The position numbers and the translations under genes are program-made. This document shows positions 24,474 to 35,230 of a DNA stretch of 64,000 nt, in pieces. Within the stretch, counting starts at the first letter, position 1; the number at the start of each line of letters is the position of its first letter. A model generated the notes under the pieces. That model saw nothing but the letters and a program-made list of their open reading frames with translations. It was not told the origin of the DNA and did not search any database. The DNA is taken from NCBI GenBank assembly GCA_030062745.1, contig CP099842.1, positions 2,108,001 to 2,172,000 on the forward strand, read 5' to 3'. This DNA comes from Capitulum mitella (taxonomy: Eukaryota; Arthropoda; Thecostraca; Pollicipedomorpha; Pollicipedidae).

Positions 24474-26690
24474 TATGGCTGCACCACGAGAAAAAGCCGA
24501 ATTTTGGTTGACCGGGGCTCAGAACTGCCATCGCGGGGACAAATGCTGCAGCAATATTTTCAGTCCCACCGTGTGGATAGGCTTACCCAGAGGTAGGTCA
24601 AAACACAGATCGTCCGCGAAATGATGAAGGTGTGGAACAAACCCCGTATTCTCACTGCACCGGAGCGGAACGTGATGAAGCTCAACAGGAAGCTTGACCA
24701 GTACCAAAGGCAAATTCTGGAGGTTCACGCCGGCAATTGACAAGAAGAATGGATTTAGGGACAACCTTAACAATCTTTTTGACCTTGCCCTTGTCGGCAC
24801 CATTCAGATCATCAAAACCAAGAGGATAAAGACATTCTCTAGGCCCAAACGGAGCCAGGTCGCCGAGGCGTCATGGTGGTATTCGATAAGTTCCCTTCTG
24901 AGAAGGAGGAGTGAGCTCTTCAACGACAACAGTAGGCCGAAGTTTTAAAGGGCCCGCCGTAAGATTACACAGCAGACCGAGCATGAGGCAACTGCCCAAC
25001 TGGGATACTCGCCTACCGACAACACACAACTGACAGATCAGGATGACCCGCAGCCCTTGGCCATGCCTTCGAAGCGGCCCTGCAGGAGAGCCAAGAACAT
25101 CGCCACTCTTGGTCAGGCAGCAGCCCTCGATCGGACCAAGCTCAATGATCGCTCTGGAATTCATTTCCTAACGGCGACGGCTTCGGTCCTCGGCCACGAC
25201 TCCTCTGAACTGGCGATCACAGAAGCTCGGGCAGGCGCGCTCGTAGACCGCAGAGGAAAGCCATTACGGACGAAATCTAGCATTCTTTCTTCGCGTCACC
25301 CAACCTGGTGGTCCACTGGGACGGCAAACTGTTACTGACGATGGAAACGAAAAGGTGGATCGACTCTGTCATTGTAACCGGTCCAAGAAGTGCCGCCAAG
25401 CTCTTCGGTGTTTGGAAGTTGCAAGTAGAGCCGGAGCAACGCCAGCCGACGTTGTCGCGCTTTGTCTGGAACACTGGGAGGTCTCGGACAACGTCGTCGG
25501 CATGAGCTTCGACACCACCTCCAGCAATACTGGACAAGTTGTGGGAGCAAACACGCTTCTTCAGCAGAAGTTTCAGTGACGGCCTATTCACTTTGCTTGT
25601 CGTCATCATATCGTCGAACTGGTGACAGAGGCGGCTTTCTCCACGCACTTCGGTCCGTCCTCGGGACCGGGATCTCCTTGTTCAAGAGCTTCAAGAAGAG
25701 ATGGAGGCTCATTGATTGGAACAAGTTTGAACCTATGGTGTATGAAGACCTGGAGCCAGCAGTGGCCGAGACGTTTTTCTCTTCCAATGATCGTTTCGTT
25801 GCCTTCTGCCGTGAGAAGCTCGCCGAAATCCAGCCTAGCGATGATTATCGTTGGTTTTTTGAGGTCTCGATTATCCCCTTTGCTCAAGAGCCTCCACGGG
25901 GAATCAAGTTCCCCAGCCAGGTGCTCTCCAACGTGCCAGATAGATGGTTCCATCGCGCCAGATGGATGGGTCGCATAATCTGCGGGATCAAGATCTTCTT
26001 GCTTTGCCATCAGTTCTGCGTGACTCTCAGTGGATTGGGAGCACTCAAGCGCTTCGACTCTTTCATGGTTGTTTTGCACGTCAGTGCATGGTTCTGCTCT
26101 TCATCGGCGGTCAGCGCTTCCGTGCACGACCTGGCCGTTCTGCAAAGCCTGATGTGAATGCTGAAATTTCGAAGGAGATCTCCAAGGAGTTTGCCGATCA
26201 CCTATTATCTATTATGACATTATAGTCGACATATGATTTATTATAACAATCACCTATTACGGTGCCCCAGCGAAGAACTGGCTGGTGTGTCGTTCTTCGA
26301 CGAGAGTGTGCAGTGTGAGATGAAGACGAGGATGATCGCGGCACTCCAGGAACAGGGATCGGAGAGTCCTCCCAGCGAGCGCAAGTGGATCTCGCAGAAA
26401 AGGAGGTTCTCGTCCCAGGCAGATCATCGTCGACTTCATTACCGCAAAGTCGGTGGGCAACCTGAAAGCCTACGGCAGCAACATGGACTTCCTTGCCGCC
26501 GATACCGCTGATTGGGAGACAGCACCTGGTTTCACGAACGCTAAGGAAGTCCTGTGCGGGATCGCGGTAGTTAGCGACTTCGCCGAACGAGCTGTGGCTC
26601 TTATCGAAGTATACAACAAGGCACTGACGAAGGATGAAGGGAAAAAACAGTACCTGCTGCAGTCGTCGAATAGCATCGTCGCCAGAACTC
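24474..26690 (+). pseudogene. transposase-like gene of the hAT-like element, copy 1
   Basis: The likely start is ATG at 24474 (MAAPREKAEFWL). Similarity continues in pieces through three frames. In order these are: a NLFDLAL region near 24770; a VVHWDGKLLL segment near 25310; VVALCLEHWEVSDNVVGMSFDTTSSNTG-type sequence near 25460-25545; ACRHHIVELV near 25600; LFKSFKKRW near 25680; HRARWMGRI near 25955; and a C-terminal DFAERAVALI / KKQYLLQ region to about 26670. I recall this pattern from an anonymous protein family common in arthropod genomes. The DTTSSNTG and CRHH blocks resemble the first-Asp and CxxH regions of RNase H-like transposases; that is inference. A TGA near 25577 lies between the two motifs, and a frameshift follows before LFKSFKKRW. 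Confidence 0.8.
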
Positions 26691-27175
26691 CGAGACCACT
26701 AAGAGGACTGAAGTATCATTCCCACCTAAGCCACACTGCTGCCGACAGGGCCAGTGACCTATGACCTGAGACAGAATGCGAAGTGTCTTTCGATCCAGTG
26801 TGTCAAAAGGAGTACTATGATGTGCATTTTATGCATATCGTGCGCATGGTTTAAAAAACTGAAGCACAAAACACGTTTGGGGGCATTTCAGACACATCTC
26901 TCCCTGAGCGAATCTCCCAGGGATCACAAGGCCATGGAGAATGAGTTCTTGCTGGGGATAAATGAAATGGTGTTCTTTAAATTTAATGGGCTCGGAATGC
27001 ACAAAAGCCGGCGCGAATTTCATCGAAATAAAATAAAATCCAGCACAAACGACATAGTCTTCGTGTGAAAGTGCTTAAGAGTGCTGGACCAAGGTCATGT
27101 TTTGCACACATGATTTCCTCCAAAAGACATATCAGTTAATGACAGGGCGCTGTGGAAGTGTTCATTGTAATTCGC

Positions 27176-27178
<3 letters not shown>

Positions 27179-27210
<32 letters not shown>

Positions 27211-27255
27211 TTTCTTAGGAAAGCATTTATATATATATATATATCCTTTCCGTAG

Positions 27256-27289
<34 letters not shown>
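27179..27289. repeat. interrupted (TA)n inside the transposon
   Basis: Three TA tracts are separated by CCTTTCTTAGGAAAGC and CCTTTCCGTAGG, which are near-palindromic. The same layout recurs, longer, in the other transposon copy, so the spacers belong to the element. Confidence 0.9.
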
Positions 27290-27291
<2 letters not shown>

Positions 27292-27408
27292 CGTGGACAA
27301 AATTCAATAAGGAGAACACAAATGCCAGGGGGGTGGTGTCAGCCAACGCGTCTCGTTCGCAGAATTGCCCCGCAGTCATTTTTCCTTAAAATAGGCCCTG
27401 CGACGAAC

Positions 27409-28891
27409 GGTCAGTCCGTGACTGTGACAGTCACCGACAGGCGGACATACACGGAGCTATTCCGCGAATGTAACCACAGCACTGGGCAGTAGCATAACCA
27501 GAGGGGTAAGAGGTGCCAATGAACGTTCGGTTATGATCGGATGGTTCCAAAAATTGGCTAGTAGCTGAAATTACTTGTTTCAAAGACAAAACGCATTTCG
27601 GAATTAAAAACAGGTGTATTTTTCTTTCAACTACCCAACGTGAGTTACATGCTAGAATCAATTTCCCAATGTGCGCAACCAAATGGTAAAAGTACCAAGC
27701 CCAAGTATGTCAGCCTCAATTCCCCTTATAAAAATCCTGGTTACTCTACTGGCACTGGATGCATGTAAACGTTGTACTTCGTCGTTCCATGAAAACCTAC
27801 GTTTATGCCATCAACCAGAGTAAGGGCAACATCACTTACTTCCACTTTTTCGGGGTACGAATTGCTCTCGCAATGCCAGCGTTCCCATAACGGAACAAAT
27901 TTACCTCTGATCAAAACAGGGTTTTCATTTCGAAATAAAAGTTCCGTATGCCATATTCAACTTAAAAGAGAAAAGTGTTTTTCGGTTTCTTGGAAATGCA
28001 TGCAACGTTCTTGCTGCGAATTCCAATTTATCTCGAGCTCGGAAGATGTCGGTTTAACTTATTATGAAGGTCGCAATGACCACTTTTTAAGAATCATGCA
28101 TATGATTATGCATCTATTAAAAGACTTCAAGTGTAAAATAAATACCATCTAATTGTTTATTTCGGCACAACGCCTAGTCCGTGCAGGAAACAAAACATGG
28201 TCACAAATGAGGAAAATGACCCCAAAAATGCTTAGCTCCCTTCCATGCACTTGACGGAAAGACATTGGTGATTACATGTTGCATGTTGACATGCCAAAAA
28301 CTATGAGTTTCTTTTGCTGCACATTTCATTTTTAAGACACAAAAAAAAACATTTATCGGATTCAGATCACGACTGGGAGGCTCAGATGCACGCTGGAGGG
28401 CCGAAGTCCGTCTACAAGTACACTAAACAGCACCCCTGAGTGTCCGGCGAAGCATCCGGAGAGAATGAAGATATCTGAACAAGCCACGAGCGTGGAACAA
28501 ATTTGACATTTCTCACAAAAGTGAAGACGCTGATCGTTTTAAGACGTAACATAATCTTGAAAAACCTTATTTCTGGGATCTTAGGACAAAAACCTATATC
28601 TGGGATCTAGGAAACACTTCAGGTGACATGTTTCCTAACATTATAAGACCAGACTGTAAGCCTTGCTTCCACAGGAATTCATGGATGATGAGATTTTACA
28701 ATAATATCAGAGTAAGGATTATTCGGGAGGACATCCGGTTTTAACGACGCGTTTTATTACAATGGTCACGAAGTACTAATGCATCGTGCCAAATGCAACA
28801 CTGGGGTTTACTTGTTTCGTCTTTTTGACTAAAGGAAACCGATCGTGGGACAATGCGATCCTCAGGCCCACGTCCCTAATTCTTTTCCCAC
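27409..28891. other. no recognised gene
   Basis: AT-leaning sequence. The first 40 bases continue the GACGGTCAG-type repeat broken by the transposon. A 115-codon frame at 27805-28152 has no recognisable domain. Nothing else is supported. Confidence 0.45.
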
Positions 28892-29257
28892 CTATAAAGT
28901 AGTCGCAGGATTGCAGTTATCATGTGCCACACTGGACCAACTTTCTCTCAGTTCTGATTTCACCACAGGGAACAATGCCCTACGCAAATCAGTTTGCTGC
29001 TGTTTGAACTTTGCAAACTTTTGGCAGCCTGACAAGAGCCGTTTGGATCCTTGCTGGTGTCCGTCGGCCGATGAATTTGACGAGGATTGGTCATTCCAAG
29101 AGGAATTGAAATACAGTGCGATACTGAGATACAATCCATGCTTGCAGAGCTGCAATGGATAATCGTTAAAGCTTCTCAGTTTTTCCTTGAAAATGCCACC
29201 AGTTTTTGTTCCAGTTTGAGGCTTTTGAAACCGTCCCAGATTCGATGCCTTTGACAT
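28892..29257 (-). CDS. small open frame, unrecognised, weak
   Basis: A 121-residue frame starts at ATG 29257 (MSKASNLGRFQKPQTGTK) in sequence of average composition. It has a Ser/Asn/Gln-rich middle and no signal peptide or known motif. The composition is protein-like, but no splice or promoter evidence supports it. It may be chance. Confidence 0.2.
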   Translation of the reverse strand: MSKASNLGRFQKPQTGTKTGGIFKEKLRSFNDYPLQLCKHGLYLSIALYFNSSWNDQSSSNSSADGHQQGSKRLLSGCQKFAKFKQQQTDLRRALFPVVKSELRESWSSVAHDNCNPATTL

Positions 29258-29532
29258 TACGCTGGCGTTTGTCAAAATGACGCTCCATCGCGGGTGACTC
29301 ACAGGTGAACAATGGCAGACAGCGGGCCTCGGACGCACCAGCCGACCAGCCAGAATCGACGACACGGCCAGATCGTCGTGTCCGGGACGGAATTTAATCA
29401 AGATCCATACTGCGGAGGGGGTACAATTCAGTTACAAGGCAGCCGAAGGGATGTTCATAAGTTTAGGCGAGTTTATATCCACCAAATACATAAATGCACC
29501 AAAAGCCTCAACCAAAAGTACTCACTGCTGAT

Positions 29533-29560
29533 GCTGATATATGATATGATATGATATGAT
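29533..29560. repeat. (ATATG)n microsatellite
   Basis: A pentanucleotide tract of about five units. Confidence 0.85.
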
Positions 29561-29600
29561 ATCCTCAACGGATTTCAAAAGGCACTGAAAAAACAGCGTC

Positions 29601-30102
29601 TTAACCCCTATTCCCGGAGGGCTAGAGATATGGCCGATTCCCTGCAGGGGGTGGATTCGCCCCCCCCGAATCTCGAAGACTACACGTCTGATTTCATCGC
29701 AACAAACAGCAATCGATTTGCCATGACGTAAACTACATTTTATAGCTATTTTTGGACTTACAGCTATATTGTTATAACTTTGTTGTTTACGGACCTATTT
29801 TAATGAAACTCGCATGAATCGAGAAATGATAGATGAGACTTTTACCACTCGTTCGCACATTTGAAATTTCGAGAAAATTCATAGGCGTTCGCAGGGTTTC
29901 GTAAGTAGGATTACTTTTTCAAAAACTGAATTAACAAGAAAATTAAAACACTTTTAGCTTTTGCTGATCATTTTATGCTGAAGAAGTATAAATCGTATAA
30001 CAATATTTGTATAATGTTAGCAAAGATGGTGCCAGGGACATGAAAAAGGGGAACTGTCATGGTGACACGTTCTTCAAGGCAACTTACGATCTTGCACCTT
30101 AA
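29601..30102 (+). mobile_element. TTAA-bounded foldback module A
   Basis: The module starts TTAACCCCTATTCCCGGAGG and ends TTAA at 30099-30102. Its whole length matches module A' (30749-31315) in inverted orientation, from TTAA to TTAA. TTAA boundaries with a CCC start are typical of piggyBac-type elements. It has no coding capacity. An extra G/C block (CCCCCCCCGAATC) follows the left end. Confidence 0.75.
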
Positions 30103-30752
30103 CCCTATTCCCGGCAGGGGGGAGGAATCCGCCCCCCCTCGGGTTTTTTGCTTGCCAATTCCAGGCTTTTTAACGCAGCTTCACGAAACTTGGTGACTTT
30201 TCCTAGCTATTCCTTCTACGCGCCGTGACAAAATTTCGAAATTCCATTTTGCTCAGTGGCGGAGCCAGGCAACGTTTTTGGGAGGCACCTCAGATCATTT
30301 TTGGCCATGTTGAGGGTAAAAGAAAAATGTCTGCCAAAAACAGAGTTTTTAAGATAGAACTTAAAACTTTATATGAATGTATAGCTAAATAGTTTGGGCA
30401 ATGTGCATACATAATTTTGTTTATCTGAGGTCACTTTACAAGGTCAGGTCAAGGTCAAAAGTCAAAATTTGTTTTTTCGCAGTAATTTCGGCACCGTTTT
30501 TTCAAATGCCAAACCCAGAATATATGTGACGTAGAAGGGTGCCCTCTACTTGTGTACCAAGTTTCAGCTTGATATCAGGTCGGGTCACGGAGCTATGACC
30601 TAAAATGTCAGTGCGCGTACCCTATATCGCAAAAGCCAAAAAATGATTTTTTTGGAATAGAGTGGATTCAATCAATTAAAAACGTTTACAGATAATATTG
30701 AATGCACAAGACATCATTCCAGGTGACCCCAAGGTCACTGGAGGTCATTTAA
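30099..30752 (+). mobile_element. TTAA-bounded foldback module B with AGGTCA cluster
   Basis: The module starts TTAACCCTATTCCCGGCAGG and ends at TTAA 30749-30752. It matches module B' (31312-31956) in inverted orientation. It contains AAGGTCAGGTCAAGGTCAAA near 30440-30465, and AAGGTCACTGGAGGTCATTT and further half-sites near 30730-30770. AGGTCA is the nuclear-receptor half-site. No protein is encoded. Confidence 0.75.
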
Positions 30753-31315
30753 GGTCAGAGGTCACAAGTTGATCTGAAGAACGTGTGACCATGACAGTTC
30801 CCCCTTTTTATGTCTCTGGCACCGCCTATGCTGACATTATACAAACATGGCAATGCGATTTGTACTTCTTTAGTATAACATGACTAGCAGAAGCTAAAAA
30901 AGTGTTTTGGCCTCTTTTGTTCATTCCGTTATTAGAAAACTAATCCCCCTATTTTTGAAACCCTGTGAACGCCCATGAATTTTCTCAAAATTTCAAATTT
31001 GCATACCCATGGTAAAAGCCCTATCCATAATCTCTCGATTCATGCCAGTTTCATCGAAATCGGTCCATAAACAACGGAGTTATAAGAAATTAAAAAGTAT
31101 CCCCCATTTTGACATTTTTGCCCCCCTGTATCCACAAATTTTAAAATTTTGAAAACTTCTTTTTATAAAAATGTAGTTCACGTCACGGCAAATCGATTGC
31201 CGTTTGCTGCGATGAAATCGGATAAGTAGTTCTCGAGATCTCAGGGGGGGGGGCCGAATTCGCCCCCCCTGCCGGGAATCGGCCATACCGTCTAGCCCTC
31301 CGGGAATAGGGTTAA
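30749..31315 (-). mobile_element. TTAA-bounded foldback module A' (inverted A)
   Basis: This is an inverted, diverged copy of 29601-30102. It shares the block around GAACGTGTGACCATGACAGT and ends ...CTCCGGGAATAGGGTTAA. It lies between the two B modules, so the A and B arms are interleaved, not nested. Confidence 0.75.
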
Positions 31316-31956
31316 ATGGCCTTCAGTGACCTTAGCGTCACTGGAATGATCTTGTGTGTGTTTCATATTATTTGAGAACGTCTCCAACCATTTGAATCCA
31401 CCTTGTTTCTAAAATTCCATTTTACGGCTGTTGTAATGTAGGGTGCGCGCACTGACATTTTAGGTCATAGCTCAGTGACCCAACCCGATGTCAAGCCGAA
31501 ACGAAGTACACAAGTACAAGGCAACCTTCTCCGTCACATATATTCCGGGTTTGGCATTCGAAAAAATAGCACCAAAACCTTTACATGAAATTAAATTTTG
31601 ACTTGACCTTGACCTGACTTTGTGCAGAGACCTCAGACGAACAAAATTGCACGTGTATGTTTCCCGACTAGTTACTTATACACCCATGTAAAGTTTTAAC
31701 TTCTATCTTAAAAACGCTACTTTTGGCAGACATTTTCCTTTTACCCTCAACAGGGCCAAAAAATGGCGTGAGTGCCTCCCCAAAAGGTTGCCTCGCTCCG
31801 CCCCTGAGCGAAATAGAATTAAGAAATTTTGTAACAATACGTAAAAATAAAAGCCAAGAAAAGCCACCAAGTTTCGTGAAGCCGCATCAAAAAACCTGGA
31901 ATTGGCAGAAAAACCGAGGAGGCTGATTCAATCCCCCATGCCTGGAATAGGGTTAA
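31312..31956 (-). mobile_element. TTAA-bounded foldback module B' (inverted B)
   Basis: This is an inverted, diverged copy of 30099-30752. It begins directly after the TTAA of A' and ends CCTGGAATAGGGTTAA. It keeps the half-site cluster as TTGACTTGACCTTGACCTGA near 31597-31616. A CGAAATTC/GAATTTCG-rich segment and a GCTCCGCCCCTGAGC remnant lie inside. Confidence 0.75.
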
Positions 31957-33123
31957 CGAAATGCCGGTACTCTGTTGACATTTCGAATTTGAAAAAGAAC
32001 ACCCAAAAAAGCGCACAATAAATATATTACCTGATCATGTTGTCGAATTCACCAGTCTAGCCATTATGTCTAAACACGAGGTAAGCGGCCCTTCCTGAGT
32101 ATCCAGTCTATAAGAGAGCCCTCACGCCCATGTGCGCAGCAATCCCATCCGTCGCACAAAAACGCTTTGAAATGTTTCCCATGAAGCAGGATATGCATCT
32201 TTGTACCAGAGTTTGATGTCGCGAGATAAACCCTCACATAAAGCGAGATAAACCCTCACATACCTTTCGCATGATAGAAACACCGAACGTTCAGCCCACA
32301 CAGGGCGAGGCAGACGTCCGCCGTCAACACTGAAAGTACACGGTACAACCCGCCGATGGGTAAAAATTCATCCCTAGCGACGCGTTTCTAGAACCCATGA
32401 TATTTCCCCAGTATGAAAGACGTCTTGTGGACCGTCCGCAGCGTAGGAGTTGGTTCCCAGCGCGGCTCGCAGCCACCACGGTGAAAGTACAGCAGACACC
32501 AGGCGCGCCCAATAAGTTCGCCTCCCTCTACATGACATGCATGCGACGCGAGAACGACCTTCAGACCATCCGACGAACCGCGCGATCAAAGCGCATCGCC
32601 AATGGGCAGACCGCACACGGCGCCGGCGGCTCCTGGCAACCACGTGCATACAGGGCCCGGCCTGGCGACAGCGCGCGCCACGGTCAATGAATGCAGACAC
32701 CACACACATGGCAGCGGGCGGCGCCGGTCAGGTCGGCGCGGAGCGGCGTGCCGTGACGCCGACCGTCACGTCACGCGCTCTCTTCCCGCCGCGGCGGGGT
32801 CGCAGGCGCGACTTGTTGCAGAGTGAATCCGTCGCGGTGGTCGTGGCGAGCGGCAGCTAGCGTCCCTCCAGAGCCGACCGGCGGCCACGCGGCGTCTGGA
32901 GCCGGCGCCCGCCGCGTGACGCCACTTTCACGCGCCCTGACGTCACGCGCGGTGAGGACTAACGGTCGCGAGCGTCTCTCGGGGCGGGACGGTGCTCCGG
33001 TTGGCGCGCCCTGCCGGCCGCAGGCGCCTTCGCCCCGCTTCCCGGCGCCGGGCAGCGGCCCAGGCGGCGCCGGGCCGGGCCGCATCCCGACGGCCCCGCC
33101 GACCGACTTCAGCGCGGCGGCCG
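31957..33123. other. intergenic, becoming CpG-rich towards the transporter gene
   Basis: A short direct duplication (GCGAGATAAACCCTCACAT) occurs at 32220-32262. From about 32600 the DNA is GC-rich and includes the 3' flank of SLC38A9. No convincing polyadenylation signal for that gene (TTTATT on plus) was found close to its stop. Confidence 0.5.
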
Positions 33124-34999
33124 TCAGTCGGTCTTGACGACGAACTGCAGCACCAGGTTGACGACGCCGAGCACGATCAGCGCCGAGTGCAGCACCGCGG
33201 CCGGCCAGCGCAGCCTCCGGCGCCGGTAGGTGCCCACCAGGTACGTCACGCACGGGAACGTGAAGATCCAGGCCATGCCGCAGAACGCGCCCGAGAAGCG
33301 CAGCAGCTGGCCGATGTGCGGGTAGAAGATGGCGACGGCCACGCAGGCGACGACCAGCGCCGTGTTGAGCAGCAGCACGCGGCCCGGTCCCGGGTACGTG
33401 GTGCTGTAGATGAACGTCATCAGCTGGGCCCGGATCATGAAGCCGAGAAGCGGGAACACGGTGCACATCTGGAAGAAGAGGAAGAGCCGAGCGCCGATCG
33501 ACATCGGGTCCGTGCCGAGGAAGTTGTCCAGGAAGTTGTCCTGGATGCAGGACTTGGCGAACGGCCACGCCATGAAGAACAGCAGGCCGATGTAGAGGTA
33601 CGTGATGAAGACCAGGAAGTACGCTATGAAGAGGTCGCGCACGTTGTTCTCCTGGTGCTGGTTGCTCTCCATGATGCGGCAGATGCAGTTGTGGATGAAC
33701 ATGGCCAGCGACAGCGTCCCCATCGCCACGGGGAAGTTGACCCGGAACAGCCGGACGAAGTCCACGGCTGCGACATCGGAGAAGTTGACGTGGATGCCGA
33801 ACTGGGCCGATTTGGTCGTCACGAAGATGACCATGTACAGCACCGAGATCGTGCCCATGCCGGTGAACTTGGTGAAGAAGGTGGGGCTTTTGATGTTCAG
33901 CAGCGGGTACAGCAGGAGGATGAGGAACAGCGGGGTGGTCTGCGCGTTCCACATTTTGTCGTACATGCTCTCTTCGCCTCCGACCGCGACGGGCACCTCG
34001 GCGACCTGATGGACCACGTCCTCCGGGCAGAAGGCACCGTAGATCACCGTCGCGTTCACGTCGTACTTGCTGAAGTTACCGATCGCCAGGTCGTAGAAAA
34101 AGTCCACCGTCCTGTACAGAAAGTTGGTCATGAGCACCCAGTACACCAACATGGCTCCCGTCAGCACGGCCACCGAGAACAGGATGCCGAAGTATTCCCA
34201 GTACTTGGACAGCACGTCGCGCATGATGTTCTGGAAGTCGTGCGTGGGCGGCGGGATGCGGAGCAGCTTCTGCATGGTCAGCACGCGGTACGCGGTGAAC
34301 ACGCACACCACGGCCATCGCGACGAACGTGAGGATCGACGAAACGAAGCCGGACTGCTCCACCAGCCACGGCATCGACAGGATGCTGGTGCCCATCATCG
34401 TGTTCCAGATGGCGAACACGGTGACGATGGAGGGGTTCCTCGTCTCCTCGCCGGGGCGCGGCGCGCGCGCGAACGGGATGAAGAACTCGGCCGGGATCAG
34501 GTGGTCCGGGATGGTGAAGTGCGGCGGCTCCCAGGCCGCCTCGTCCGTCTCGCTGCCAGTCTCCGAGTCGCGGCGCGCCTGGCGGTCGCCCATGATCTTG
34601 CGGCTCATCACCTTGCGGATGTAGTTGAACCGGTTGAAGTTGGCCACCTCGCAGTCGCTGGCCTCGGCGCCCGAGTCGTGGCGGTAGCGGTGCGTGCCCG
34701 GCACCTGGTGGTAGTGGTACGGCCGGCGCGAGCGCTCGCCGTCCGACTCGCTGGTGGCGCCGCCTCGCGACGTGCTCCGCGCGCCGCCTGGCCGCGCGAG
34801 CGCCGCGTCCGACTCGCTGGCGCGCTTCTTGCGGGACGGGCGCGCGCCGGCCGGCGGCCGCCGTCCCCTCGGCGTCCGAGAGGAGGCCGCGTTCCGGCCG
34901 CGGCGGCCGGCGCACCGGCTCCAGGTCAGAGCCGGTCTTGCCGCTGGGAGGCTTCAGCAGCGGCGTGCGCTCCGTCGGCCGCCTGCCGCGTGACGTCAT
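33124..34999 (-). CDS. SLC38A9: SLC38A9-like lysosomal amino-acid transporter/sensor
   Basis: SLC38A9 is an 11-helix lysosomal transporter that signals luminal arginine to Rag GTPases and mTORC1. Here the TM1 region has IWNTMMGTSILSMPW. Later come GAMLVYWVLMTNFLY, MFIHNCI, QENNVRDLFIAYFLVFITYLYIG and CIQDNFLDNF, which together identify the family. About 11 hydrophobic segments can be drawn. The cytosolic tail has NRFNYIRKVM and FTIPDHLIPAEFF, matching the human Rag-binding region in position. The chosen start is ATG 34999 (MTSRGRRPTERTPLLKP), which also has an acidic-dileucine-like ERTPLL. A one-base frame discrepancy lies at the GGGG run (34865-34868). With it, the product is about 625 residues; the human protein is 561. 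The region from about 34800 to the stop at 33124 is one open frame without introns, whereas vertebrate SLC38A9 has many exons. Confidence 0.92.
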
Positions 35000-35230
35000 G
35001 GCGAGCAGCGCCGGCCGACGCCCGAGAACAAAGGGCGGCACCCAGCCGCGGGAACACGCGTCACCACCGCCGAATCACGCGCGCGCACTGGCGACACAAG
35101 GAGGCCGCTTCGCAGACCCGGCCGCCGCGAAGTCGCTGTCGACTGCAGTTTTGTTGCGGGCGACGGCGTGCGCAGCCGGCGTCCGTCGGCCGACTAAGGC
35201 GCCAAGGTCACGGCGTGCGACGTGTAGAGG
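35000..35230 (-). promoter_or_regulatory. CpG-rich 5' flank of the SLC38A9-like gene
   Basis: GC-rich sequence continues for about 200 bases upstream of the chosen ATG and then drops to average composition. A CpG-island promoter is inferred from composition and position only. No TATA box or initiator was identified. Confidence 0.35.

Larger units (their letters stand above)
23307..27400 (+). mobile_element. hAT-like DNA transposon, copy 1 (inactivated)
   Basis: The left end begins CAGGGCCTATTTTAA and the right end is its exact reverse complement over 15 bases. The perfect 8-base direct repeat CGACGAAC flanks the element (23299-23306 and 27401-27408). A CAGGG-type terminus with an 8-base duplication is typical of the hAT superfamily. 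The 4,094-base element has a non-coding left kilobase, then a broken transposase-like gene on plus, then interrupted (TA)n tracts near the right end. Subterminal C/G blocks (GGGGGGCAAATGCCCCCC) form a hairpin-prone region near the left end. A second copy lies inverted at 41009-45197. Confidence 0.93.

Noticed and set aside
31460-31500. TAGCTCAGTGACCCAACCC as a tRNA D-arm/box A
   Set aside because: No box B, cloverleaf or acceptor stem accompanies it, and it lies within foldback module B'.
34076-35041. 321-codon minus frame overlapping the SLC38A9 N-terminus
   Set aside because: Only its first ~45 residues look like real protein; the rest is a shifted reading of the transporter. I kept the start and treated the rest as a frame shadow.
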